Origin: DASQTB01 sp035642095
GTDB lineage: Bacteria; Actinomycetota; UBA4738; CALAEC01
Assembly (NCBI GenBank): GCA_035642095.1
Contig: DASQTB010000006.1
Location: 1-27,218 of the forward strand
Direction of reading: 5' to 3'
Length of the DNA: 27,218 nt
Shown here: piece after piece, positions 1 to 7,963 of the stretch
How positions within the stretch are numbered: position 1 is the first letter of the stretch
Layout: every line of letters starts with the position of its first letter
Notes under the pieces: generated by a model
Told to the model about the DNA's origin: nothing
What the model saw: only the letters and a program-made list of their open reading frames with translations
Database searches by the model: none
Translations under genes and position numbers: made by a program

Positions 1-218
1 CGCCGCTGGCCCACGTCACCGAGCGAGAACGGGAGGTGCTGTCGCTGATGGCCGAGGGCAAGAACAACGCGGCAGTCGCCGAGTCGCTGTTCCTCACCGA
101 GCGCGCCGTCGAGAAGCACATCAACTCCCTGTTCCACAAGCTCGGTCTCTCGGAAGAACCGAACGTTCATCGCCGGGTCATGGCCGTCCTCACGTTCCTC
201 CGCGAAGGCGAGGGCTGA
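1..218 (+). CDS. LuxR/NarL-family response regulator, C-terminal DNA-binding part (5' partial)
   Basis: This is the 3' end of a gene that enters from the left edge, read in the frame beginning at base 3. The visible 71 residues form a GerE/LuxR helix-turn-helix: LTEREREVLSLMAEGKNN, then AESLFLTERAVEKHINSLF and HKLGL, the usual NarL-type sequence from scaffold helix through recognition helix. The short tail ends in LREGEG. Such proteins normally carry an N-terminal receiver domain that lies outside this window. The gene is immediately upstream of, and on the same strand as, three HisKA_3 histidine kinases, the kinase class that typically phosphorylates NarL/LuxR regulators. It is therefore the likely cognate regulator of at least one of them. 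That pairing is inferred from position only. Confidence 0.9.
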   Translation, partial: PLAHVTEREREVLSLMAEGKNNAAVAESLFLTERAVEKHINSLFHKLGLSEEPNVHRRVMAVLTFLREGEG

Positions 219-306
219 CCGCTCGGATCAGTCGCCGCTCGACGAACCAAGCCGCCAGGGACATCACAGGTCCCAGGAGGATCCGCTCCAGCCCTCGCCT
301 CGTCAT
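190..306 (-). CDS. possible small membrane-associated protein, 38 aa
   Basis: This minus-strand ORF starts at an ATG (bases 306-304) and encodes about 38 residues. It begins MTRRGLERILLGPVMSLAAW, continues through FVERRLIRAV, and has a basic tail. A hydrophobic core flanked by arginines would suit a small membrane-attached or amphipathic peptide. A TACTGT box (TANNNT class) lies at 319-314, 7 nt before the ATG, the geometry of a leaderless actinobacterial transcript; no clear -35 is visible. The 3' end overlaps the end of the LuxR gene by 29 nt in convergent orientation. No family is assigned. The longer frame-mate starting further upstream looks less likely because its N-terminus is low-complexity. 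This may simply be a chance ORF. Confidence 0.3.
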   Translation of the reverse strand: MTRRGLERILLGPVMSLAAWFVERRLIRAVSPRLRGGT

Positions 307-425
307 GCCCGGCACAGTAGAGGGAACGTCGGCGCCGACTCGACCCGGCCCCCACGAGAACCCGCAGGTCAAACCACCCGAACGGCGTGTGGTGGTGGCA
401 CCCCCGAGCGGTTCGGCCTTCCCCC

Positions 426-454
426 TTCCACCGGACCCGGTCCGGGCGCACAAT
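426..454 (+). promoter_or_regulatory. putative promoter of the histidine kinase array
   Basis: TTCCAC at 426-431 and CACAAT at 449-454 are separated by 17 nt, and the kinase ATG begins 6 nt after the -10-like box. This would give a leaderless mRNA and fits the absence of a Shine-Dalgarno sequence before position 461. Both hexamers are imperfect, so the call is weak. Confidence 0.3.
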
Positions 455-460
455 CGGGCA

Positions 461-2521
461 ATGAATCAGGGGACGGCCAAGCGGGTGGCCTGGTCGGTAT
501 GGGTCGCTGGGGTGGTCCTGGGGCTGGGCGGGTTGGTCCTGACCTGGTTCAACGACTCGATCGGCACCGTGATCGAGAGCGCCATCCTGTACACGATCTT
601 CCTGGGCATGGCCGCGGTCGGCGCCATGGCCGCCTCGCGGCAGCAAAGGAACGCCACCGGGTGGATCTTCCTGGCCATCGGCCTGGCCGCGGGGACCGCC
701 TTCGGAACCAGCGAGTACGCGGACTACGCTCTCCGGACCCGTCCCGGCTCGCTCCCCGGGGCGGCCTACGCGGCGTGGGCCTCGGACTGGGTCTGGGCCA
801 TCCTCATCGCGCTGCCGATCACGTTCCTGCCCCTGCTGTTCCCCGACGGAAGGCTGCCGTCGCGGCGGTGGCGACCGTTCGCCTGGATCTGCGGGGGCTT
901 CATCGGTTTCGCCCTCGTCGTGTTCATCCTCGATCCCGGGACGGTCGGGCCGACCGGCGTCACCAATCCGTTCGGTGTCGAGGCCGTGCGACCGGTGGCG
1001 GCGTTCCTCGACGGCCCGGGGTACGCGGTCGTGCTGGTGCTCGGCGTGATCTCGGTCGCTTCGCTGATCCTCCGGTACCGGCGGGCGGACGTGGCCCAGC
1101 GCCAGCAGATCAAGTGGTTCGTGTTTGGCGTGGCCGTCCTGGCCACCTACTTCGTGGTCGACGGCGTCCTGTTGACCATCGGCGTCCGGCCCGGCCGCAT
1201 CCTGGAGACGATCCTGTCGGCCGTGGCCTTCCTGGCGCTGCCCCTCGGTGCCGGCATCGGGATGCTCCGGTACCGGCTATACGACGTCGACCTCGTCATC
1301 AACCGGACGGTCCTGTTCGGGATCCTGGCGGCGTTCATCACAGCGATCTACGTCGGGATCGTGATCGGCATCGGTTCGCTGGTCGGCGGGCGAGGCAACG
1401 TGTTCTTGTCGATCGTGGCCACGGCAGTGGTGGCCGTGGCGTTTCAGCCCGTCCAGTCGCGGGCTCGGCATTTCGCGAACCGCCTGGTGTACGGCAAGCG
1501 GGCCACGCCCTACGAGGTGCTCTCGACGTTCTCCGACCACCTCGGGGAGGCCTTCTCGACGGAGGACATCCTCCCCCGGATGGCCGGGATGATCGGGGAG
1601 GCCACGGGCGCCGAGCGGGCCCGGGTCTGGATCCGGGTCGGGGGTGAGCTCCGGCCGGCTGCCGTGTGGCCGACCAACGCACCCCTTGGGGCACCACTTC
1701 GGTCGGACCCGGACCGGCTCCCGGCGTTTCCCCAGGGGGAGCGGGCGTTCCCCGTTCGTCACCAGGGTGAGCTGCTCGGCGCCCTCAGCCTCTTCAGCTC
1801 CCGGCGCGAACCCCTCACCACCACCCAGGAGAAGCTCGTGTCGGACCTGGCAGGACAGGCCGGCCTGATCCTGCGCAACGTCCGGCTGATCGAGGAGCTC
1901 CGGGCGTCACGCCAGCGGCTGGTGACGGCCCAGGACGAGGAGCGTCGGCGGCTGGAGCGTGACATCCACGACGGGGCCCAGCAGCAGCTGGTCGCCCTGG
2001 CGGTGAAGCTCCGGCTGGCTCGCACGCTCGCCGGGCGGGACGCCGAACGAGCGCAGTCGCTTCTCGACGAGCTTCAGGAGGAAACCCAAGAGGCTTTGGA
2101 GAACCTGCGGGACCTGGCCCGTGGGATCTACCCGCCCCTCCTGGAGGACAAGGGGCTGGCGGCAGCGCTCGAGGCCCAGGCCCGGAAGGTGCCCTTCCCG
2201 GTCACCGTTGAGCCGAACGGGATCGGGAGGTACTCGGCCGAAGCGGAGGCCACGGCCTACTTCTGCGTTCTGGAGGCCCTACAGAACGCGGCCAAGTACG
2301 CGGAAGCGTCGTCGGCCGTGATTCGTCTGGGCCGGGACGACGGGCACCTGGTTTTCTCGGTCACCGACGACGGCCGAGGGTTCGACCCGGCCAACACGCC
2401 GCCCGGCTCCGGGCTGCAGAACATGGCCGACCGAATCGATGCCCTGGGCGGATCCCTCCACATCCGATCCTCGCCGGGCGAGGGTACCGAGGTGAGCGGG
2501 TTCATCCCGGTGGGGAGCTAG
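461..2521 (+). CDS. membrane sensor histidine kinase 1 of tandem array (GAF - HisKA_3 - HATPase)
   Basis: This is a 686-residue two-component sensor kinase. The first ~340 residues contain about ten hydrophobic segments, ending in the block RYRLYDVDLVINRTV and a last membrane pair before FANRLVYGKRATPYEVL. A GAF-like domain follows at ~350-475. The dimerisation/phosphotransfer domain has the HisKA_3 motif IHDGAQQQ with phospho-acceptor His503. The HATPase domain shows the N box EALQNAAKYA (~603-613), the G1 box DDGRGFD (636-642) and the later glycine box GSGLQNMADR. The ATG at 461 was chosen over the in-frame 305 start because the resulting length and N-terminus match the two downstream paralogues; the extra 52 residues would be proline-rich and atypical. 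The stop is 2 nt before the next kinase. The input signal cannot be deduced. Confidence 0.93.
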   Translation: MNQGTAKRVAWSVWVAGVVLGLGGLVLTWFNDSIGTVIESAILYTIFLGMAAVGAMAASRQQRNATGWIFLAIGLAAGTAFGTSEYADYALRTRPGSLPGAAYAAWASDWVWAILIALPITFLPLLFPDGRLPSRRWRPFAWICGGFIGFALVVFILDPGTVGPTGVTNPFGVEAVRPVAAFLDGPGYAVVLVLGVISVASLILRYRRADVAQRQQIKWFVFGVAVLATYFVVDGVLLTIGVRPGRILETILSAVAFLALPLGAGIGMLRYRLYDVDLVINRTVLFGILAAFITAIYVGIVIGIGSLVGGRGNVFLSIVATAVVAVAFQPVQSRARHFANRLVYGKRATPYEVLSTFSDHLGEAFSTEDILPRMAGMIGEATGAERARVWIRVGGELRPAAVWPTNAPLGAPLRSDPDRLPAFPQGERAFPVRHQGELLGALSLFSSRREPLTTTQEKLVSDLAGQAGLILRNVRLIEELRASRQRLVTAQDEERRRLERDIHDGAQQQLVALAVKLRLARTLAGRDAERAQSLLDELQEETQEALENLRDLARGIYPPLLEDKGLAAALEAQARKVPFPVTVEPNGIGRYSAEAEATAYFCVLEALQNAAKYAEASSAVIRLGRDDGHLVFSVTDDGRGFDPANTPPGSGLQNMADRIDALGGSLHIRSSPGEGTEVSGFIPVGS

Positions 2522-2523
2522 CC

Positions 2524-4587
2524 ATGAGCGAGCGCCGATGGAACCCGCTAGTCGGGTTCGTCTTTGCTCTCACCTTGGCGTTGCTGGCCGTGGGCACCGT
2601 CCTCATGGTGGGTAACTTGGACCGTCCTGCCGGCGCGTTCGGGTTCCGGGGAGCCACCACATTCCTGACGCTTTCCATCGCTTCGGTGGGGGTCGTGTTG
2701 GCCAGCCGCCGGCCGGCCAACCCAATCGGCTGGATCTTCCTGATCACCGGTGTGACTTCCGGTGCGCAGTTCCTGGCCCAGGAGACCGCGGTCGCGGCGC
2801 AGGAGGCGGGCGATCTCCGGATGGCCGCAATCGGGAACTGGATCGACACATGGATCTGGGTCCCCATCGTGGGCTCGATCGCGATCCATGTCTTCCTGTT
2901 GTTTCCCACGGGGCGCCCACCATCGCCTCGCTGGCGATGGGTCCTCTGGACCGGTGCCGGTGGCATCGTCTTGTTCTCCTCGGCGTTCGCCCTATCGCCG
3001 GAGACCGATCTCGGCCTGGGCAACCCGTTCTTCGACGTGAGCGAGGCCGTCACCGAGCCGATCGTGGGCGTGGGAGCGATCATCTTCCTCGGGAGCCTGA
3101 TCGCGGCGGCCGCATCGGTCGTCTTCCGGTTCGTGCATGCACGGGGAGACGAGCGCCAGCAGGTGAAGTGGTTCGCCGCGGCAGCCTCGCTCGTGGCGCT
3201 GTTCCTGGCGATCGTGTTCCTCAACGAGTTCGCGCTCCCTCGGTCGGACGTGGTCGGCCGGGTGGGAGAGCTGGGGACCATCCTGTCGTTCATGTTGATC
3301 CCGATCGCCACCGGTATCGCCGTCCTCAAATACCGCCTCTACGACATCGACCTCGTCATCAGCAAGGCGGTTCTTTACGGGACGCTGGTGGTGATCATCA
3401 CGGTCCTGTACCTCGGGATCGTTGTCGGCGTTGGGGCACTGGTGGGTCGCCGAGGGGGTCTGGTGCTCCCCGGCGTAGCCGCCGCCGTGGTTGCCCTGGC
3501 CTTCCAGCCCATCCGGCAGCGGGCCAGCCACCTGGCGAACCGCCTCGTGTACGGGAAACGGGCGACCCCGTACGAGGTCCTCTCAGAGTTCTCGGACCGG
3601 TTGGCGGGGACGTTCGCGGCAGAGGACATCCTCCCCCGGATGGCCCGCGTCCTCGCCGAGGGGACCGGCGCGGCCCGGTCGGAAGTGTGGCTTCGGGTAG
3701 GCGCTCAGCTCAGCCGGGCGGCATCCTGGCCACCGCCCGGCGGCCCGGCCGCCCTGCCGCTCCGGGATGGCGACGTGCCGGACCTTCCCGGGGTCGAGCG
3801 GGCCGTCGCGGTTCGTCACGGCGAGGAGCTCCTCGGCGCCCTCGGACTGACCAAGCCCCGCGGCGAGTCGGTGACTCCGGCGGAAGAGCGGCTCATGGCC
3901 AATCTCGCCGCACAGGCCGGTCTGGTACTGCGGAACGTCCGCCTGATCGAAGAGCTGCGCGCCTCGAGACAGCGGCTGGTCGCGGCGCAGGACGAGGAGC
4001 GGCGGCGGCTGGAGCGGAACATCCACGACGGGGCCCAGCAGCAGCTGGTGGCCCTGGCGGTGAAGGCTCGGCTGGCGGAGAGCATCGCCGAGCGAGAGCC
4101 CACCAGGGCACAGAAGGTGATGCAAGAGGTTCGCGACGGCGCTCAGGAAGCGCTCGACGACCTCCGCGACCTGGCCCGGGGGATCTACCCACCGCTCCTG
4201 GCCGATAAGGGCCTGGCCGCGGCCCTCGAGTCACAGGCCCGCAAGGTGCCGTTCCCGGTGCAGGTCGAGCCGGACGGGCTCGGCCGGTACACCCCCGACG
4301 CCGAGGCCACGGCGTACTTCTGCGTCCTGGAGGCGCTCCAGAACGCGGCCAAGTATGCCAACGCGTCTCGTGCCGTGGTCCGGGTGAGCGAGGAGCAGGG
4401 CCGGCTCGTGTTTTCCGTATCGGACGACGGGGTGGGGTTCGACGTCGAGCGGAGCTCCTCGGGGACCGGGCTCCAGAACATGGCCGATCGAGTCGAAGCT
4501 CTTGGCGGCTCGGTCGAGCTCGTCTCCTCTCCCGGCCGGGGGACCACGGTCACCGGCCGGATCCCCGTGGCGGAAGACCGCCGATGA
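2524..4587 (+). CDS. membrane sensor histidine kinase 2 of tandem array (GAF - HisKA_3 - HATPase)
   Basis: This 687-residue paralogue of the preceding kinase has the same layout: a multi-pass membrane N-terminus (~1-335), the linker RYRLYDIDLVISKAV, NRLVYGKRATPYEVL, a GAF-like domain (~345-475), and HisKA_3 with IHDGAQQQ and phospho-acceptor His501. The HATPase domain has EALQNAAKYA and DDGVGFD from residue 634. The segment from RNVRLIEELRASRQRL through the phospho-His helix is nearly identical in all three kinases, while the membrane sensor and GAF parts have diverged. This suggests duplication followed by specialisation of sensing. The ATG is preceded by a GGGGAG Shine-Dalgarno inside the end of the upstream gene. 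The gene ends with an ATGA overlap into kinase 3, so co-translation is likely. Confidence 0.93.
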   Translation: MSERRWNPLVGFVFALTLALLAVGTVLMVGNLDRPAGAFGFRGATTFLTLSIASVGVVLASRRPANPIGWIFLITGVTSGAQFLAQETAVAAQEAGDLRMAAIGNWIDTWIWVPIVGSIAIHVFLLFPTGRPPSPRWRWVLWTGAGGIVLFSSAFALSPETDLGLGNPFFDVSEAVTEPIVGVGAIIFLGSLIAAAASVVFRFVHARGDERQQVKWFAAAASLVALFLAIVFLNEFALPRSDVVGRVGELGTILSFMLIPIATGIAVLKYRLYDIDLVISKAVLYGTLVVIITVLYLGIVVGVGALVGRRGGLVLPGVAAAVVALAFQPIRQRASHLANRLVYGKRATPYEVLSEFSDRLAGTFAAEDILPRMARVLAEGTGAARSEVWLRVGAQLSRAASWPPPGGPAALPLRDGDVPDLPGVERAVAVRHGEELLGALGLTKPRGESVTPAEERLMANLAAQAGLVLRNVRLIEELRASRQRLVAAQDEERRRLERNIHDGAQQQLVALAVKARLAESIAEREPTRAQKVMQEVRDGAQEALDDLRDLARGIYPPLLADKGLAAALESQARKVPFPVQVEPDGLGRYTPDAEATAYFCVLEALQNAAKYANASRAVVRVSEEQGRLVFSVSDDGVGFDVERSSSGTGLQNMADRVEALGGSVELVSSPGRGTTVTGRIPVAEDRR

Positions 4588-6683
4588 CGCGCACCGCCGC
4601 GAGCCGGTTCGCCTGGTTGGTCTGGGTCGTGGTGATCGCGACGCTCGGCGTCAACCTGACGCTGCAGATCCTGAACCGCTCGTTCTCCAGGGGGGAGGAC
4701 TTCTTCTTCCTGGCGATCAGCATCCTGATGGCCTTCGGGTACGCCACGGTCGGCGCCCTGATCGCGTCCCGGCACCAGCGCAACGCCATCGGGTGGCTCT
4801 TCCTCGTGGTGGCGCTCGGCCTGATGGCGGCCATGCTGAGCGAGGAGTACCCGATCTACGCCCTGCGCACCGCTCCGGGCAGCCTGCCGGGAGCGGCCTG
4901 GGTGGCCTGGCTCGGGCTGTGGGCTCTGCCGATGGCCATGGCCTCGGTGCTTTTGGTGATCCTGCTGTTCCCAGACGGTCGCCCTCCATCCCCCCGGTGG
5001 CGATCCCTGGTCTGGATCATCGGGGGGGCGGCGATCGTGGCCAGCGCCGGCCTGGTCCTCGACCCGCGCGAGATCAGCCCCTCGCCCGGGATCGCCGTCG
5101 ACAACCCCACCGGGATCGAGGAGCTCCGAGGCATTGCCGGCATCGTCATCGCCGTCGGAGGATGGCCTCTGGCCCTGTCGGCGCTCGGCGCGGTCGGCGC
5201 CCTGGCGATGCGGTTCCGGAGCGCGGGGGCGGAGCAGCGCGAGCAGATCAAGTGGCTGGTCTACGTTGTCCTGGCCGGAGGACTGCTGTTCGTCGGCACG
5301 ATTGTGAGCGGCCTCACGCTGGGTGAGAGCGGGGCGTCCTGGATCAACGACGTGTTCTTTACGCTCACCGCCCTGGCCATGGCCGTGGGCATCCCCACGG
5401 CCTCGGGGATCGCCATCCTCCGGTACCGCCTGCTGGACATCGACGTCGTCATCAACAAGACCGTCGCCTACGGGGCGCTGGCCGCGTTCGTCACGCTCGT
5501 GTACGTGGGCATCGTGGTCGGGATCGGCGCGCTGGTCGGGAGCCGCGGCAACGTGCTCCTGACGATCCTGGCCACCGCCATCATCGCGATCGCCTTCCAG
5601 CCCGCGCGGACTCGAGCCCGGCACCTGGCCAACCGTCTCGTGTATGGCAGACGAGCTACCCCCTACGAGGTCCTGTCGAGGCTGGCCCATGGGATCGGGT
5701 CCCAGTATTCGGCCGATGAGGCGGCTCCCGCGCTGGCCCGGATCGTGGGGGAGGGGACCGGGGCGGCGGTGGCCGAGGTGTGGCTCCTCGTGGCCGGAGA
5801 GCTTCGGCCGGCTGCGTCCTGGCCGAAGCCCGCGGAGCCTCTGCCGCGGACGCCGATCGATGTGGATGGCCGGGAGCTTGCGCCGATCCCGGGGATCGAT
5901 CGTGCTGTTCCGGTCGAGCACCATGGGGAACTCCTCGGTGCGCTGGCCGTCTCCATGCCGCGGGGAGAGGCCCTGACGGGAACCACCGAGAAGCTCATCG
6001 AGGACGCGGCCTCGCAAGCGGGGCTGATGCTCAGGAACGTCCGCTTGATCGAGGAGCTGCGAGCCTCGCGCCAGCGCCTGGTGGCCGCGCAGGACGAGGA
6101 GCGGCGTCGGCTGGAGCGAAACATCCACGACGGCGCCCAGCAGCAGCTGGTCGCTCTGGCCGTGAAGCTTCGTCTGGTCGAGGCCATGGCGGAGAAGGAT
6201 CCCGTCAAGGCCAAGGGGCTGGCCGCCGAGGCCAAGGTCGAATCGCAGGAGGCCCTGGAGAACCTGCGCGACCTGGCCCGTGGGATCTACCCGCCACTCC
6301 TGGCGGACAGGGGGCTGACGGCGGCGCTCGAGGCACAGGTCCGCAAGGTCCCGTTCCCGGTCCAGATCGAGCCGAACGGGATCGGTCGGTACTCGGCGGA
6401 AGCCGAAGCGACCGCGTACTTCTGCGTCCTGGAGTCCCTCCAGAACGCGGCCAAGTATGCCCAGGCGTCCTCGGCCACGGTCCGGCTGGCCCAGGCGGAC
6501 GGCCACTTGTTGTTTAGCGTCACCGACGATGGGCGGGGGTTCGACCCGGCCACGACGCCACGCGGCACCGGACTGAAGAACCTGGCCGACCGCGTGGAAT
6601 CGCTCGGAGGGACGGTCGAGATCCGGTCTCGACCCGGTCAGGGGACGACGGTGACCGGGCGGATCCCGGTAGTGAGCGCATGA
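4584..6683 (+). CDS. membrane sensor histidine kinase 3 of tandem array (GAF - HisKA_3 - HATPase)
   Basis: This 699-residue third paralogue starts at the ATG of an ATGA overlap with kinase 2. The N-terminal ~345 residues hold the repeated transmembrane segments and the linker RYRLLDIDVVINKTV, then NRLVYGRRATPYEVL. A GAF-like domain follows, then HisKA_3 with IHDGAQQQ and phospho-acceptor His515. The HATPase domain carries ESLQNAAKYA and DDGRGFD from residue 648, and the glycine box reads GTGLKNLADR. All residues expected for autophosphorylation are present. The stop TGA at 6681-6683 overlaps the ATG of a decayed fourth kinase. Since no complete response regulator follows, phosphotransfer is probably to the LuxR-type protein at the left edge or to a regulator elsewhere. 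Confidence 0.93.
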   Translation: MTRTAASRFAWLVWVVVIATLGVNLTLQILNRSFSRGEDFFFLAISILMAFGYATVGALIASRHQRNAIGWLFLVVALGLMAAMLSEEYPIYALRTAPGSLPGAAWVAWLGLWALPMAMASVLLVILLFPDGRPPSPRWRSLVWIIGGAAIVASAGLVLDPREISPSPGIAVDNPTGIEELRGIAGIVIAVGGWPLALSALGAVGALAMRFRSAGAEQREQIKWLVYVVLAGGLLFVGTIVSGLTLGESGASWINDVFFTLTALAMAVGIPTASGIAILRYRLLDIDVVINKTVAYGALAAFVTLVYVGIVVGIGALVGSRGNVLLTILATAIIAIAFQPARTRARHLANRLVYGRRATPYEVLSRLAHGIGSQYSADEAAPALARIVGEGTGAAVAEVWLLVAGELRPAASWPKPAEPLPRTPIDVDGRELAPIPGIDRAVPVEHHGELLGALAVSMPRGEALTGTTEKLIEDAASQAGLMLRNVRLIEELRASRQRLVAAQDEERRRLERNIHDGAQQQLVALAVKLRLVEAMAEKDPVKAKGLAAEAKVESQEALENLRDLARGIYPPLLADRGLTAALEAQVRKVPFPVQIEPNGIGRYSAEAEATAYFCVLESLQNAAKYAQASSATVRLAQADGHLLFSVTDDGRGFDPATTPRGTGLKNLADRVESLGGTVEIRSRPGQGTTVTGRIPVVSA

Positions 6684-7103
6684 ACCGCCGGGCCGCGGTC
6701 CGCCTGGCCGATCTACCCGCCGCTCCTGGCCGACCGGGGTCTGGCCGCGGCGCTCGAGGCTCAGGCCCGGAAGGCGACCATCCCTGTCGAGGTGGATCCA
6801 AACGGCGTGGGCCGGTACCGGCAGGAGGCCGAGGCCACGGCGTACTTCTGCGTCCTGGAGGCGCTCCAGAACGTGGCCAAGTACGCGAGCGCGTCGGGGG
6901 CGGCAATCGGCCTGCGCGAGGAGGACGGTCTCCTGGTGTTCTCGGTCTCGGACGATGGGGCCGGGTTCGACGTCGACGAAACACCGAAGGGATCCGGGTT
7001 GCAGAACATGGCCGACCGGGTGGAAGCCGTCGGTGGTTCGATCGACGTGTCGTCGGAGATCGGATCCGGTACGACAGTCGTCGGACGGATCCCGACCTCC
7101 TAG
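6680..7103 (+). pseudogene. remnant of a fourth tandem histidine kinase with internal deletion
   Basis: An ATG in the usual ATGA overlap opens a frame reading MNRRAAVRLA, which resembles the start of kinase 3 (MTRTAASRFA). After about ten codons the DNA jumps directly into the region encoding IYPPLLADRGLAAALEAQ, and it does so in a different frame. The frame beginning at 6684 then gives an intact HATPase domain: EALQNVAKYA, DDGAGFDVDE, GSGLQNMADR, ending GRIPTS at 7103. Compared with kinase 3 about 1.7 kb is missing, covering the membrane part, the GAF domain and the phospho-acceptor helix. A GTG at 6792 could in principle start a lone ~103-residue ATPase domain, but no phosphotransfer domain remains. 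An assembly collapse between near-identical repeats is an alternative to a real deletion. Confidence 0.85.
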
Positions 7104-7510
7104 CTCACTCGCTCCTGGACCTCGCGGAGGCGCTCGACCACGCCCTCGAGCAGGGCCACCGCCACGCTGGGGTTCTTCACCAAGAACGGCTTGAAGTACA
7201 TCGCCTCGAACACCAGGCACTCGGTTGGCTCCACCGCGGCGACGTCGGCGGAACGCGGACGCCGGCCGAGGAGGGCCATCTCCCCGACGAAGCTGCCGGG
7301 GCCGAGCTCGTGTGTCTTCCCCCCGGCCTGGACGGTGGCCCGACCCGACAACAGGACGAAGAGGGCCTGACCCTCGGTGTCCTTGGCGATGATCGTGTCA
7401 CCCGCCCCGAAGCTCCGCCGTTCGCCGATCCGGGCGATCCGTTCGAGATCGTCCGGGGTGAGGTCCTCGAAGAACGGGACCTTCCGGAGGCTGTCCGCGT
7501 CCTCGGTCAT
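7100..7510 (-). CDS. stand-alone cyclic-nucleotide-binding domain protein
   Basis: This 136-residue protein is essentially a single Crp/Fnr-type cNMP-binding domain, VPFFEDLTPDDLERIARIG through FEAMYFKPFLVKNPSVAVAL, ending in a short helix. The phosphate-binding cassette FVGEMALLGRRPRSA (74-88) is well preserved, including Glu77 and Arg86, which in this family contact the ribose and the cyclic phosphate. There is no C-terminal helix-turn-helix, so it is not a Crp transcription factor by itself. It starts at an ATG overlapping the stop of the receiver gene upstream (ATGA), so it is the last gene of an EF-G-like - receiver - cNMP operon. Its stop codon shares a CTAG tetramer with the stop of the convergent kinase remnant. 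Its role is unknown; signal-dependent partner binding is plausible. Confidence 0.85.
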   Translation of the reverse strand: MTEDADSLRKVPFFEDLTPDDLERIARIGERRSFGAGDTIIAKDTEGQALFVLLSGRATVQAGGKTHELGPGSFVGEMALLGRRPRSADVAAVEPTECLVFEAMYFKPFLVKNPSVAVALLEGVVERLREVQERVS

Positions 7511-7893
7511 CGTGGTTCTCCTTCGGGGGTCGCCGCGGACCAGGCCTCGGAGAGCCGGTCCGGCTCGAACTCCGACTTAGGGATGTACGCGGCCGCCCCG
7601 ACCTCCGCGGCCCGGGGTGCGTACTCCTCGGCCTCGTAGGTCGACAGCATCAGGACCACCACCCGTCCCGTCGGATCCGCCAGGATCCGGCGGGTGGCTT
7701 CCAGCCCGTCGATCCCCGGAAGGTTGACGTCCATCAGGACCAGGTCGGGCCCCAGCTCCCGAGCCTGCTCCACCGCGGCCTCCCCGGTCTCGGCCTCGCC
7801 GGCGACCTCGAAGCCGTCCGTCAGCTCGACCACCGCCCGGGCCGCCTCACGGAAGGGGGCCTGGTCGTCGACGATCAGCACGCGCACGCCCAT
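7507..7893 (-). CDS. single-domain response regulator (receiver only)
   Basis: This 128-residue receiver domain begins VRVLIVDDQAPFREAAR. It has the acidic pair Asp9/Asp10, phospho-acceptor Asp55 in LVLMDVNLPG, the switch Ser84 in LMLSTYEAEE and conserved Lys106 in YIPKSEF. The sequence looks NarL-type but stops soon after the last receiver helix, so no DNA-binding output domain is present. The start at 7893 was chosen because a GGGAAGGTGG Shine-Dalgarno precedes it and the receiver fold begins at once; an in-frame upstream start would add 23 unlikely residues. It lies 70 nt downstream of the EF-G-like gene and overlaps the cNMP gene by ATGA. The kinases immediately across the convergent junction are candidate phosphodonors, though this is inference. 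Confidence 0.88.
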   Translation of the reverse strand: MGVRVLIVDDQAPFREAARAVVELTDGFEVAGEAETGEAAVEQARELGPDLVLMDVNLPGIDGLEATRRILADPTGRVVVLMLSTYEAEEYAPRAAEVGAAAYIPKSEFEPDRLSEAWSAATPEGEPR

Positions 7894-7963
7894 CAACGCC
7901 ACCTTCCCACGGGGTCGGCGCTGCTGGAAGGATGCCTCCACCACGGTTCCGACGGATGGCACC

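Larger units (their letters stand above)
461..7103 (+). repeat. tandem array of diverged kinase repeats (three full units and one remnant)
   Basis: Four copies of the same roughly 2.1-kb gene lie head to tail on one strand, starting at 461, 2524, 4584 and 6680 (the last internally deleted). The strongest nucleotide similarity runs through the phospho-His helix (around 1870-2010, 3930-4065 and 6035-6170) and the ATPase domain. These segments would be natural substrates for unequal recombination and for misassembly. Confidence 0.8.

Noticed and set aside
2850..4208. A 452-codon plus-strand frame inside kinase 2
   Set aside because: It is an out-of-frame shadow of the kinase with low-complexity Arg/Gly/Pro composition.
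4185..7220. A 1011-codon open frame on the minus strand
   Set aside because: It lies antisense to two kinase genes and the kinase remnant, is rich in Gly/Arg/Asp/His as expected for the complement of GC-rich coding DNA, and shows no domain. The plus-strand genes there are unmistakable.
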